From the NCBI GenBank assembly GCA_050633905.1, contig JBOEHJ010000060.1, positions 135,067-199,066 of the forward strand: DNA of 64,000 nt. Direction: 5' to 3'. The translations under genes and the position numbers were made by a program. Positions 19,011-27,157 of this stretch are shown piece by piece. The stretch is from JANQPX01 sp050633905 (lineage in GTDB: Bacteria > Pseudomonadota > Alphaproteobacteria > Geminicoccales > Geminicoccaceae). Position 1 is the first letter of the stretch, and every line of letters starts with the position of its first letter. A model generated the notes under the pieces. It was not told where the DNA came from and did not search any database. It saw only the letters and a list, made by a program, of their open reading frames with translations.

Positions 19011-19110
19011 CTCTCCGACCTGGTCCATGGGGTCCTGGGAACCCGACTGGCCGCAGGGAAGTGGGGCGAGGCTCAGACTCCCAGGCCCCCATGGACCAGG
19101 TCGAAGAGCG
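19011..19110. repeat. Palindromic element, family 1, copy A
   Basis: This is the longest-armed copy. CTCTCCGACCTGGTCCATGG begins the left arm, and the right arm is its near-perfect reverse complement, ending CATGGACCAGGTCGAAGAG. The arms can form a stem of about 32 bp with few mismatches around a loop of about 35 bases. It lies between a small plus-strand gene and the D-amino-acid aminotransferase gene, followed by GTTAACATTTG. Confidence 0.85.
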
Positions 19111-19380
19111 TAGAAGCACGGGGTTAACATTTGCTTGCTTGATCGCTGAGAAAGATAAAATGGTCACCAAAGCCTAGCGCCTTTACGTGTCAGGCCAATC
19201 CAGCCCGTTGACCTCAGGTCAGCCGAACCGATCAAGGGATTCAGCGGGCTGGTTGAACATGACTTGGAAACAGGCTCGATAAAAATGGCGGGTTGACTTA
19301 GCCTATCGAAGATCTCAGGAATGATGGCTGATTTGACCTGATTTCTCCACCATATCGCCGCTCCGAAAAGGCCGTCCACC

Positions 19381-20247
19381 ATGCAAGACAATGCGTCAAC
19401 AGCGCTCAACACTGCTTATGTCAATGGCGACTTCATACCTGAGGACCAAGCAAAGATTTCGATCTTCGATCGCGGGTTTCTTTTCGGCGATGGGATCTAT
19501 GAGGTCACGCCGGTGATCGACGGCAGGTTGGTGGATCGCGCCGCCCATATGCAGCGCCTGCAGCGCTCGCTCGGCGAAGTCAGGATCGAGCCACCAGTTC
19601 CCATCGACGAGATCGATCGGCTACAAGCTGAATTGGTGATGAGAAACGATATCACCGAGGGGCGGGTTTATCTCCAGGTGAGCCGCGGCGTTGCCGAACG
19701 CGATTTTCCTTTTCCCAAGGATCCCAAACCCTCTTTGGTAATGTTCGCCCGTCAGGTACCGTTTTTGGACACGAAGGCGTCCAAATGCGGTATTCGGGTG
19801 AAAACCGTGCCAGACCTTCGCTGGAAGCGCCGGGATATCAAGACGGTGATGCTACTCGCTTCGGCGATGGCCAAGCAGGAAGCGATTGAAGCTGGCTTCG
19901 ACGACGCCTGGATGGTGGAGGATGACCTGGTGACCGAAGGCAGTTCCAACAACGCCTATATTATCAAAGACGGCCTGGTTCGCACCCGCCATCTCTCCAA
20001 CGATATTCTACCAGGCTGTACGCGGCGCGCCCTTTTGGACCTGGCCACTGAAACCGATATCCAGATCCAAGAGCAGCCGTTCACCACAGATGAGGCCAAG
20101 TCGGCGGATGAAGCCTTCATTACATCCGCGACCAATCTGGTCATGCCGGTAGTGGGCATTGATGAGGCGACGATAGGCGACGGCAGCCCAGGCCCGCTGA
20201 CCAAGCGCCTGCGCAATTTGTATATCGAGAACGCCAGATCAACCTGA
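19381..20247 (+). CDS. dat: D-amino-acid aminotransferase (class IV PLP)
   Basis: This 288-aa fold-type IV PLP enzyme has an N-terminal YVNGDFIP and the FDRGFLFGDGIYE motif (near residues 31-42), the PLP lysine at residue 154 in RRDIKTVMLLASAMAKQEA, and EGSSNNAYII near residue 188 plus a SNDILPGCTR segment. This is the D-alanine aminotransferase pattern rather than branched-chain IlvE, so it likely interconverts D-amino acids and 2-oxo acids, for example supplying D-Glu or using D-Ala. ATG 19381 has a weak upstream site. It is a single gene between two family-1 palindromes (copies A and B). Confidence 0.88.
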   Translation: MQDNASTALNTAYVNGDFIPEDQAKISIFDRGFLFGDGIYEVTPVIDGRLVDRAAHMQRLQRSLGEVRIEPPVPIDEIDRLQAELVMRNDITEGRVYLQVSRGVAERDFPFPKDPKPSLVMFARQVPFLDTKASKCGIRVKTVPDLRWKRRDIKTVMLLASAMAKQEAIEAGFDDAWMVEDDLVTEGSSNNAYIIKDGLVRTRHLSNDILPGCTRRALLDLATETDIQIQEQPFTTDEAKSADEAFITSATNLVMPVVGIDEATIGDGSPGPLTKRLRNLYIENARST

Positions 20248-20385
20248 GCGGTCGAGCCGACACCGCAGTCATCACCTTCTCCCAGAGGCAACCGAACGAT
20301 ATTTCAGCCTCTTTATTTGCGTTGGATCTGCCCGTAGCAATTAACCTCGCTTTAACCAGCCCCTAACAGGCTACTGCCATCTTGC

Positions 20386-20465
20386 TGGTCCATGCGACCC
20401 TGGGAGTCTGCCCGCCCGCGAGCTTCCATCGGGCATGGAGCACACTCCCAGGGCCGCATGGACCA
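20386..20465. repeat. Palindromic element, family 1, copy B
   Basis: The left arm TGGTCCATGCGACCCTGGGA and right arm TCCCAGGGCCGCATGGACCA pair over about 25 bp with two mismatches. Upstream flanks carry TTAACC twice. It sits between the convergent 3' ends of dat and the 2-hydroxyacid dehydrogenase gene. There is no T-tract on either side. Confidence 0.9.
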
Positions 20466-20542
20466 ACGAAACTTGCCCTCTACGGCACACGGATGGATAA
20501 AGAAGGGGTAAAGTAAGGGGAAAAGGTCCAGTCCAGGCAGCG

Positions 20543-21475
20543 CTAGGCCGCGCCGCGCCGGCGCTCGGAGGCGAGGATGTCGAGAGCCATTTTTAGCAGG
20601 CGTTCGGAGGCTTCCCTGGTCATGAAGCCGGCATGGGGGGTCAGCGTGGTGTTGGCGAGCCTGGCGAGCGGGTGATCGGCCTGGATCGGCTCATCCTCGA
20701 ACACGTCGAGAGCGGCATGAGCAATACGTTCTGCCTCGAGTAGATCGACCAAGACAGCCTCATCCAGCACAGCACCACGTGCCGTATTGACCAGGATAGC
20801 GTTCTTTTTCAAAAGGTTCAGGCGTTTCCTGTCGATCATGCCCTTGGTCTCGTCGTTGAGCGCCAGATGAAGTGAGACGACATCTGCCTGACCGAGCAAG
20901 TCGTCCAGCTCAACAAAGGTGGCCGGCAAATCCCCGGCGAGGCCGCTTCTGTTCCAGGCGATGACCTTCATGCCGAGCGCCGAGCCGAGCCTGATCATCT
21001 CCTTGCCGATACCACCTGTTCCAACGATGCCGAGCGTTTTGCCGGCGAGTTCGATGCCATCCATCGGCTCAAAACTGCCGGCTCTTAGGGCTCGATCCAT
21101 GGAGGCGACTTTTCGGGCAGCGGCAAACATGAGGGCGATTGCATGTTCGGCAACGCTGCGATCGCCATAGCCACCATAGGCACGGATGCGAATGCCAAGG
21201 CGGTCGGCGGCTTCCAGATCAATGAAGCTTCCGGCCCCCAGCCCCAGGAACACGATGACCTTGAGCTTGGGACAGGCTTTCAGCAACGCCTCATCCATGT
21301 TGGTGTGATCGTTCAGGGCGAATTCGGCATCACTCAGCAGATCGATCACCTGCTCTGCCGTGGGGCTACCGACATTGATCTCGAGATCCGGCACGATGCG
21401 GGCGAGCTCATGGTGATAAAGGCCGTGAAGGAAGGAGGGACAGTCGATGAAGATTGATTTTCCCGCCGAGACCAT
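20543..21475 (-). CDS. D-2-hydroxyacid dehydrogenase (NAD-binding)
   Basis: This protein of about 310 aa belongs to the formate/glycerate dehydrogenase family. It has the Rossmann motif GIVGTGGIGKEM mid-protein, the catalytic Arg in NTARGAVLDE, Glu in LDVFEDEP and His in LTPHAGFMT. It likely reduces or oxidises a 2-oxo/2-hydroxy acid (glyoxylate, hydroxypyruvate, phosphoglycerate-like); the exact substrate is not readable. ATG 21475 is preferred (GGGAG 10 bases upstream); TTG 21481 is an alternative. A palindromic GTGGTATGACCAC box lies 25 bases upstream (21500-21512) and could be its operator. Confidence 0.85.
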   Translation of the reverse strand: MVSAGKSIFIDCPSFLHGLYHHELARIVPDLEINVGSPTAEQVIDLLSDAEFALNDHTNMDEALLKACPKLKVIVFLGLGAGSFIDLEAADRLGIRIRAYGGYGDRSVAEHAIALMFAAARKVASMDRALRAGSFEPMDGIELAGKTLGIVGTGGIGKEMIRLGSALGMKVIAWNRSGLAGDLPATFVELDDLLGQADVVSLHLALNDETKGMIDRKRLNLLKKNAILVNTARGAVLDEAVLVDLLEAERIAHAALDVFEDEPIQADHPLARLANTTLTPHAGFMTREASERLLKMALDILASERRRGAA

Positions 21476-21499
21476 CGTCAAATCACTCCCGCTTTAATT

Positions 21500-21512
21500 G
21501 TGGTATGACCAC
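21500..21512. promoter_or_regulatory. GntR/FadR-type operator-like palindrome
   Basis: GTGGTATGACCAC fits the TnGTnnnACnA consensus of FadR-subfamily GntR regulators. It sits about 25 bases upstream of the 2-hydroxyacid dehydrogenase start, a plausible repressor position. Related boxes occur at 21902, 34519, 34610 and 56775. No GntR gene is in the window. Confidence 0.5.
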
Positions 21513-21901
21513 GTCGTGGATTGCCGTCGCCTTCGAAGAAAGGGCCTGATCATCCAAGGGTATGCGGCCCTTTGTCGGTAGAGTGCCAAAGCTCGTTGGC
21601 AGCGAAAAGGCCAATAGGCCGTTCGCAAGGCTGTCGTGAAAGAAAATGTTAACCCTTTACTTCTAGGCTCGTGGATCAGGTCCATGGGATCCTGGGAGTT
21701 TGAGCCTTGCTCCCTTGCCTATCGGCGGACGGATTCCGAGGATCTCATGGACTAAGTTATGAGTATCATGCCCTTGAGTTAAGGCTTTGTTAACTTTGGA
21801 CAGAAGAACACCTGATCAGAATTCGGAAGATGTCACTTGCGGGGCATGGAATGTATTGATTTCGATCCTCGTCACAAGATTCCCCATGAAGCAATTGGTG
21901 A
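21513..21901. other. Intergenic region between 2-HADH and the lipoprotein gene
   Basis: This region contains family-1 copy C (21678-21754) with its GTTAACCC left flank (21646) and GAGTTAAGG-TTTGTTAAC right flank (21776-21797). No gene was supported. Confidence 0.5.
21678..21754. repeat. Palindromic element, family 1, copy C
   Basis: The left arm AGGTCCATGGGATCCTGGGA pairs with GATTCCGAGGATCTCATGGA at the right. The loop carries CTTGCCTATCGGC, shared with copy E. It is flanked by GTTAACCCTTT upstream and GAGTTAAGGC downstream, so the whole repeat unit is about 150 bp. It lies between codirectional minus-strand genes. Confidence 0.85.
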
Positions 21902-21915
21902 GGTCATACCACTAG
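21902..21915. promoter_or_regulatory. GntR-type box at a gene's 3' end
   Basis: The reverse complement reads CTAGTGGTATGACC, identical over 14 bases to 34516-34529. It overlaps the TAG stop codon of the lipoprotein gene (21912-21914). A regulator site in this position is unusual; it may instead be part of a repeat. Confidence 0.4.
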
Positions 21916-23102
21916 CAGATCGACGGGAGATCCTTCGCCATTCTCTCGATAAAGGCCGTCGGATCGATCTTGCTCGGTCGGCCGTCTCCCAAGATTTCAT
22001 CAAAAAGCGCCAGCCAATCCTCGGCACCTTCATACCAATAGGAAAGCGCCATCTGATGCACCAGCGGCTTCATCGGTGGCAAGGTATTGTAGTCGGCACC
22101 TGGCGGTCCATCGCGTCCCGGCAAGCTGCGCCGCTCGCCGAGCCAGCCCTGGAAAGTGTAGAACGCGTCATCTGGTCTCAAAAAAGCGAGTGTTGGATCG
22201 ATGGCGATGGCGGGATCGGTCATGTCGTCAGCAGCCAGCCAAGGCGCCTTGCCGTCGGCGACCATGTAGCGGGCACCATCCGGGTCCATGAACGACATGG
22301 CACGGCGCCTGGTAGGGGATGATTGGTGCGGGTAAAGCTCGTTGGAACGGATCGCAATATCCACCTCGATGCGATCGTCGGCGGGTAGGGCTAGTCGCCC
22401 TGCCGTGTCTTGGTCACTTAAAAGATAGGTACGTTGATAATTATGCTGCTGGAAGGTCACGGCAATCGGTTGCAGCCCCTGCTCTTTGAATGGCGCCAAG
22501 GCCATCGTTACGGCGGTGTAGTGGTCGAGCTGGTGCCAATCCTCAAGATCGGCTACGCCGCCGAGGGCTACTGCCTGCCACCAGGGAACACCGGCTGGCA
22601 AGCCGGAAAACCGAAAAACCAGATGATAGCTGAGAAAGGTCAGTGGCAATGCATCGGTACAACTCGGCCATGAAATATTTTCCCTGGCGACCCGTCCATA
22701 GACGATCGGGTTGACCGGTTCTGTTCCCGATCGATGGGTGAAGACCATAGCAGGATCGGCTTTGTGGGCATTCAGGAGGTCTTGGGTGACCCGATCGCTG
22801 ATCTGCCGACCATCGCCATCGATCAACCGACCGAAGGCGATGTAATCTCGATAAAAATCGATCGGCCCTTTATGACCTGCCGGCAGATAAAAGCGTGGCT
22901 TGTAGTGGCGCAGCAGCGCCTCTTCATCGTCGGTCGGCAGTCCGCCGGACGGCGGGTTGTCCTCATACCAGGCAGCGAAGCCTGGATATTGGGAGAAATT
23001 GACCCCCCGATCCCCACAGCCAGCAAGAAAGACCACCACTACAATGGCGGCCAGCCTCCGAAGGCGACCATCGCGATATGGAGAGACGAACGCCTCGGCC
23101 AT
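21912..23102 (-). CDS. Predicted lipoprotein, unrecognised family
   Basis: From ATG 23102 the 396-aa protein begins with a basic n-region, a Val-rich hydrophobic core and a lipobox FLAGCGD, so it should be lipidated at the Cys near residue 29 and anchored to the inner or outer membrane. The mature part is soluble, rich in Trp, Tyr and His (HLVFRFSGLPAGVPWW, HQLDHYTAVTMALAP, QQHNYQRTYLLSD), suggesting a globular enzyme or binding domain. I do not recognise the family. An earlier start at 23177 would give an implausibly long signal n-region. The TAG stop overlaps a GntR-like box. No operon partners. Confidence 0.65.
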   Translation of the reverse strand: MAEAFVSPYRDGRLRRLAAIVVVVFLAGCGDRGVNFSQYPGFAAWYEDNPPSGGLPTDDEEALLRHYKPRFYLPAGHKGPIDFYRDYIAFGRLIDGDGRQISDRVTQDLLNAHKADPAMVFTHRSGTEPVNPIVYGRVARENISWPSCTDALPLTFLSYHLVFRFSGLPAGVPWWQAVALGGVADLEDWHQLDHYTAVTMALAPFKEQGLQPIAVTFQQHNYQRTYLLSDQDTAGRLALPADDRIEVDIAIRSNELYPHQSSPTRRRAMSFMDPDGARYMVADGKAPWLAADDMTDPAIAIDPTLAFLRPDDAFYTFQGWLGERRSLPGRDGPPGADYNTLPPMKPLVHQMALSYWYEGAEDWLALFDEILGDGRPSKIDPTAFIERMAKDLPSIC

Positions 23103-23257
23103 AGCCGCAAAGAGGCGGGGTAAGCTCTGTTGGGAACGTTCGATATTTTCCACTAATAAATTGCTGTTTGTGATCATCGTTACATACGGCGGCAGTCAGC
23201 TGTTGAATAGTCGTATTCAAGATAACAGAGAAATTAGATCATTCGAAGGAACTGGCG

Positions 23258-23380
23258 ATGACAAGAGGCTATCAGATCCATCTGGCAATCTGGCTCGTCG
23301 CAGCGACCGTTCTCTTGTCGTTGGTCGGTCTGACGGCAGAACAGCCGCAAGTCTTAGCCATGACGCATCTTAGCGGCTGA
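23258..23380 (+). CDS. Small membrane peptide, 40 aa
   Basis: ATG 23258 opens a 40-codon frame with one hydrophobic helix (residues 9-27, LAIWLVAATVLLSLVGL) after a short basic start, and a short polar C-terminus. AAGGA lies 8 bases upstream. It is too short for most gene finders. The amino-acid pattern (clean single TM, RBS at the right spacing) is the only support; no family is recognised. Confidence 0.4.
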   Translation: MTRGYQIHLAIWLVAATVLLSLVGLTAEQPQVLAMTHLSG

Positions 23381-23432
23381 TCGCCGTGCACCCTCAAATT
23401 ATGCGCCGAGCCAGCAGTCGTTCAGCAACAAC

Positions 23433-23476
23433 TTGACAGGGGCATCTGCCGTTATTATTTAACAGTTTAGTTAAAT
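23433..23476 (+). promoter_or_regulatory. Promoter and ArsR-type operator
   Basis: TTGACA (23433-23438), 17-base spacer, TATTTA (23456-23461) make a good sigma-70-type promoter. A perfect inverted repeat ATTTAAC-AGTTTA-GTTAAAT (23457-23476) covers the -10 box and start region, the layout expected for autorepression by the ArsR protein encoded 15 bases downstream. Confidence 0.7.
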
Positions 23477-23490
23477 AGTGTATCGGTGCC

Positions 23491-23880
23491 ATGAAAACTG
23501 ATTCTGTAACAGCGACATTTGCAGCTCTCGCCGACCCCACCAGGCGGGCGATCCTTGCCAGGCTCAGCCATGGGGAAGCCTCGGTCAGCGAGTTGTCGGA
23601 ACCCTTTCCGATGTCGATGCCGGCGATCTCCAAACATTTAAAAATCCTGGAAAAGGCAGACCTGATCACCAGGACAAAGTCAGCACAATGGCGCCAATGC
23701 AACCTCCGCCCGGAAGGATTTCGCATAGCGGCTGCCTGGCTCCAGGATTATGAGCGCTTCTGGTCGGAAAGCTTCGATCGCCTAGCCGAGCATTTGACGA
23801 GGGCTGAGGACCCAGACAGGCACCCTACTCATCCGATTGAGCCCAGCGGTGGCAAAGGACGACAAGATGACGATAGCTGA
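23491..23880 (+). CDS. ArsR-family winged-helix regulator
   Basis: This 129-aa DNA-binding repressor has FAALADPTRRAILARLSHGE at the N-terminus, the recognition helix PMSMPAISKHLKILEKADLI, and the wing with RTKSAQWRQCNLRPEGF. There are no metal-binding cysteine pairs of the ArsR metal sensors; it belongs to the SdpR-like group that commonly pairs with SRPBCC (AHSA1) proteins. The next gene overlaps its end by 14 bases, so the two are coupled. An inverted repeat over the promoter suggests autoregulation. The inducer is unknown. Confidence 0.9.
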   Translation: MKTDSVTATFAALADPTRRAILARLSHGEASVSELSEPFPMSMPAISKHLKILEKADLITRTKSAQWRQCNLRPEGFRIAAAWLQDYERFWSESFDRLAEHLTRAEDPDRHPTHPIEPSGGKGRQDDDS

Positions 23881-24337
23881 CCCGAAAGCGGTCTCTCCCA
23901 TGGTCCTGCGCATGACACGCCATTTCGAGGCGCCGATCGATCGTGTATTCCGAGCCTTCGCCGATCCCGAAGAGCTAGTGAAATGGTGGGGCCCGACAGG
24001 CATGTCGGTGGTCGAGCACCAGATCGATGTCAGGGTCGGCGGGGCTTGGCGGACGACGATCCGGTCTGCGAAAGACGAAGACTTCACCATGTCCGGCGTC
24101 TATCGCGAGATCGTCGAACCCCATCGCTTAGTGTTCACTTGGGCCTGGCAACGCGATGGCCAACGCGGCCACGAAACTTTGGTAACTATCGACCTCGTAG
24201 GCGAAGGAAGCCACACAAAGCTCACTTTTTTGCAGGAGGTCTTTGAGAGCGAGGAGGCGCGCATCTCGCATCAAGGTGGTTGGTCGGAAAGCTTCGATTG
24301 CCTGGCCGCATCATTGGGAAATGGTGACATCGCTTAA
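23867..24337 (+). CDS. SRPBCC/AHSA1-domain protein
   Basis: This protein of about 156 aa has the START-like fold (RHFEAPIDRVFRAFADPEEL, WWGPTGMSVVEHQIDVRVGG, GVYREIVEPHRLVFTW, TLVTIDLVGEG, HQGGWSESFDCLAASLG), the activator-of-Hsp90-homologue 1-like family. It likely binds a small hydrophobic ligand. The start ATG 23867 has AAAGGA 7 bases upstream and overlaps the ArsR stop. ArsR-SRPBCC pairs are widespread; the SRPBCC protein may act in stress or toxicant handling under ArsR control. Confidence 0.88.
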   Translation: MTIADPKAVSPMVLRMTRHFEAPIDRVFRAFADPEELVKWWGPTGMSVVEHQIDVRVGGAWRTTIRSAKDEDFTMSGVYREIVEPHRLVFTWAWQRDGQRGHETLVTIDLVGEGSHTKLTFLQEVFESEEARISHQGGWSESFDCLAASLGNGDIA

Positions 24338-24394
24338 CGCGCGTCAGGTATTGTTAACCTTTTATCAATTCGAGCTCTGCATAAAATGAGTTAA

Positions 24395-24472
24395 GATCCA
24401 TGGGATCCTGGGAGTCCGAGCCCTGCCTATACTTTCCGGCGGGCGATCGGATTCCCTGGGTCGCATGGACCA
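24395..24472. repeat. Palindromic element, family 1, copy D
   Basis: The left arm ATCCATGGGATCCTGGGAGT pairs with ATTCCCTGGGTCGCATGGAC. It is preceded by TTGTTAACC (24352) and followed by TAGTTAACATGAGCTTAACC (24493-24512). It lies between convergent 3' ends (SRPBCC gene and terB-like gene). Confidence 0.85.
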
Positions 24473-24561
24473 CGAGGAAACGTGTCATGCTATAGTTAAC
24501 ATGAGCTTAACCGGCTCGGATCTTAGGAATGTCGAGATCAGGTCACCTAGCCGTTTGTCGT

Positions 24562-25026
24562 TCAGGTCAGACCCAACCGAGCAAGGACCCGTTTTCGCGC
24601 TTCACCGCTTTCTCGATCGGGGACATAGAGCAGGCCGGTGACCCGTCGGATCAGGCTGGCCTCGTAGTCGTGAAGCTCACCATCGGCATAGGCAACCTCC
24701 CACAACATTTCAATAAGGGCGATCCGCTCTACCTGGTCGAAACCATCCTTGATCGATCGGGTAAAGCCTTGCCATTCAACGCTGTCGCTGCTGGCTTCTT
24801 CACCTGCTGCCAACAGTGCCTTGGCCTCGTCCGAGGAGAGTGCAAAATTGTTCTCGAGCAAGGCTTCGATCCGGGCGCGCTCGACATCATCGAAGGCGCT
24901 ATCCAGACTTGCCGCTTCGACCATGAGTGCTGCCGCAGCCAGCTGCTTCTCTTCGAAGCTATGGGACGTTTTTTTGCCGGCGGCAGCGGCGTTATCACCG
25001 ATCAAGCGCTTTAGACGTGCAAACAT
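24562..25026 (-). CDS. TerB-family protein
   Basis: This 154-aa all-helical protein has the TerB (tellurite-resistance/DjlA-like) domain: LAAAALMVEAASLD-type first helices with acidic metal-binding positions, and ALIEMLWEVAYADGELHDYEA, whose D-E spacing matches the TerB acidic motif. The family responds to membrane or metal stress; a direct function is unknown. It is 43 bases downstream of the trkH gene on the same strand and may share its transcript. Confidence 0.8.
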   Translation of the reverse strand: MFARLKRLIGDNAAAAGKKTSHSFEEKQLAAAALMVEAASLDSAFDDVERARIEALLENNFALSSDEAKALLAAGEEASSDSVEWQGFTRSIKDGFDQVERIALIEMLWEVAYADGELHDYEASLIRRVTGLLYVPDRESGEARKRVLARLGLT

Positions 25027-25069
25027 CGAGAGGTCTTTCGTTATGGTCGCGCGACGCCCGGCATATGGC

Positions 25070-26572
25070 TCAAGACCGCCAGAATGTCGGTGCGAACAGA
25101 ATGAGGACGGTCAGGATTTCTAACCTGCCAAGTAGCATGGCTAACGACAACAGCCATTTAGCGCCATCCGGCAGACTGGCAAAGCTGCCAGCAGGCCCGA
25201 TGATTGGCCCAAGGCCCGGCCCGACATTGGCAAGGGCCGTAAGCGCCCCCGACATCGCGGTCAAATAGTCCAAGCCCATCGCTGACAACGCAAGCGCGAT
25301 GATGGTGAAGATCAAGCCGAACATGAATAGGAAGGCCATGACCGCGATCGAGGCTGCCTCCGGTAACGGACGTCCATTGTAGCTCGGTATGAACACGCCA
25401 TGGGGTCTGACCAGACGGGCGAGCTGGTTCTTGGCGATCACATGTAAAACGGTAAAGCGGAAGATCTTGATGCCGCCGGTGGTCGAACCGGTGCACCCTC
25501 CGATGCACATCAGGAAGAAGAAGAGGCCGACCGGCAACGTCCCCCAGGCGCCGAAATCGGCCGATGCATAGCCGGTGCCGGTGATCACGGCGAGCGTGTT
25601 GAACAGGGCATGACGAAGCGCATCAAACAAGGGGGCATCCGATCTCAGGACCAGCCAGACCAAAACGATCGTGGCTGCGATCAGCACGATGCTGATGAAC
25701 CACCGGACCTGGCTGTCGCGAAAAAGGGCCGAAAGCTTGCCATTCGTGGCCTGAATGTAGAGCACGAACGGCAAGGAACCGAGGATCATGAAAAGAATGC
25801 CGATCCACTCGATATTGGAATTTTGAAACCCGCCGATCGAGCTGTCGCGCGTAGAGAATCCGCCTGTTGCGATGGTGGTCATGCTGTGAGCGGTGGCATC
25901 GAACGGCGTCATGCCTGCAGCCCAATACAGTGCCGCACAAGCAAAGGTCAGCGTCAGGTAGATCATGCCGATCGCAGACGCAATCTGGGCGGCGCGCGGC
26001 AAGATCTTTTCCGAGAGATCGGAACTCTCGGCACGGACCAACTGCATACCGCCGACCCGGAGCATCGGCAAAATGGCGACACCCATGACGATGATACCAA
26101 TGCCGCCCAGCCATTGTAGAATGGCTCGCCAGAGCAAGATGCCGGGCGGTGCGTAATCAAGACCGACGATCACCGTGGAGCCGGTTGTGGTGATGCCAGA
26201 TGTCGCCTCGAAGATGGCATCGGTGAAGTCCAACTCCAGCTCCGAGAACATCAACGGCAGGGCTGCGAAAAATGTAAGGGCGATCCAGACGACGGTCGTC
26301 AGAAGAAAAGCCTGTCGGCCGGTGATTTCAGAGAAACCAGGCGCTCGGTTCATCAGGAGAAGACTGACGCCGATGAACAACGTGACCGCACTTGCGGCCA
26401 GAAACACCTGCCAATCAGGATGGCCCGCCGCAAGATCCGCCACCATGGGCGGTGCCATGAACAGTGCTAGGATGATCAAAAGAATGCCGACGACAAGCAG
26501 GATCGGGCGCAGATCCAGCGCAACGGCTTTAGCCGAATGGCCGGGTTCGATGATACGGGAAGATGTCGCCAC
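25070..26572 (-). CDS. trkH: Potassium uptake protein TrkH/KtrB family
   Basis: This 500-aa membrane protein comprises the K+-translocating subunit of a Trk system. Four pore-loop motifs of the superfamily are seen: SGITTTGSTVI, TIATGGFSTRDS, TGTGYASADFGAW and the GPGLG near the C-terminus, plus CTGSTTGGIKIFRF. TrkH needs a TrkA-type NAD/ATP-gated RCK partner, not present here. The gene is divergent from nothing; its promoter is presumably in the 180-bp gap toward apaG, which also holds a lone TTAACCCTTTG fragment of the repeat flank. It is followed by terB. Confidence 0.93.
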   Translation of the reverse strand: MATSSRIIEPGHSAKAVALDLRPILLVVGILLIILALFMAPPMVADLAAGHPDWQVFLAASAVTLFIGVSLLLMNRAPGFSEITGRQAFLLTTVVWIALTFFAALPLMFSELELDFTDAIFEATSGITTTGSTVIVGLDYAPPGILLWRAILQWLGGIGIIVMGVAILPMLRVGGMQLVRAESSDLSEKILPRAAQIASAIGMIYLTLTFACAALYWAAGMTPFDATAHSMTTIATGGFSTRDSSIGGFQNSNIEWIGILFMILGSLPFVLYIQATNGKLSALFRDSQVRWFISIVLIAATIVLVWLVLRSDAPLFDALRHALFNTLAVITGTGYASADFGAWGTLPVGLFFFLMCIGGCTGSTTGGIKIFRFTVLHVIAKNQLARLVRPHGVFIPSYNGRPLPEAASIAVMAFLFMFGLIFTIIALALSAMGLDYLTAMSGALTALANVGPGLGPIIGPAGSFASLPDGAKWLLSLAMLLGRLEILTVLILFAPTFWRS

Positions 26573-26752
26573 AGCTACGAGCCGATCGCAGGCTTATCGG
26601 TTCAGGCCGAGCGACGCGTGATCGGCCTTCTGTTTCGATAACGGACGCGCGCGCCACCAGGAACGGCAGCCAGTGCAGAAAAAAATATTAACCCTTTGAT
26701 TTTGAATGATCATTTTTATGAGGGCCGGATTATTGATGGGATGAGAACGTCG

Positions 26753-27157
26753 CTAATTCAGGCGAATATCGGCGCCGGGCGCGTCGAGCGAAAAGGCGGG
26801 GATCGCCGCATCGAACTTCTCGCCGGATGCCGTCACCATCTGGTAGCGACCAACCATGATGCCGGTCGGCGTCGTCAGCGGCGTGCCGCTGGTATATTCA
26901 AAACTCTCTCCAGGCTCAATCAGCGGCTGCTCGCCGATAACCCCTGCGCCTCGAACTTCCATCGTTCGGCCCATAGCATCTGTAATCTGCCAATGGCGGC
27001 TCATCAATTGCACAGCCTCCGAACCCTGGTTGTCAATCTGCACCTTGTAGCCAAAGACGAACCGATGGCTGGATGGCGACGATTGATCATCGATATAGAA
27101 GGGCTCAACCGAGATGTTAATAGATCGCGTACATTGCTCATACATTGGCTTGGCCAT
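26753..27157 (-). CDS. apaG: ApaG domain protein
   Basis: This 134-aa immunoglobulin-fold protein starts at ATG 27157, the first Met before the conserved segment; an in-frame GTG/ATG at 27202 adds 15 unconserved residues. Family marks: ISVEPFYIDDQS, FVFGYKVQIDNQGSE, QLMSRHWQITDA, GVIGEQPLIEPGESFEYTSG and GIMVGRYQMV. ApaG is linked to Co2+/Mg2+ homeostasis and to diadenosine tetraphosphate genes in enterobacteria, but its molecular role is unclear. The gene stands alone on the minus strand. Confidence 0.9.
   Translation of the reverse strand: MAKPMYEQCTRSINISVEPFYIDDQSSPSSHRFVFGYKVQIDNQGSEAVQLMSRHWQITDAMGRTMEVRGAGVIGEQPLIEPGESFEYTSGTPLTTPTGIMVGRYQMVTASGEKFDAAIPAFSLDAPGADIRLN

Larger units (their letters stand above)
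18680..19380. other. Repeat-bearing intergenic region
   Basis: This 700-base gap has no supportable gene. It contains a second-family repeat (18892-18980) and a first-family palindrome (19011-19110). The downstream half carries a GTTAACATTTG flank, as seen with other copies. The last 60 bases hold the leader of the aminotransferase gene. Confidence 0.6.

Noticed and set aside
25610..26621. Plus-strand frames opposite trkH
   Set aside because: They are shadows of the high-GC trkH gene; compositions are basic and unstructured, and no RBS or domain was seen.
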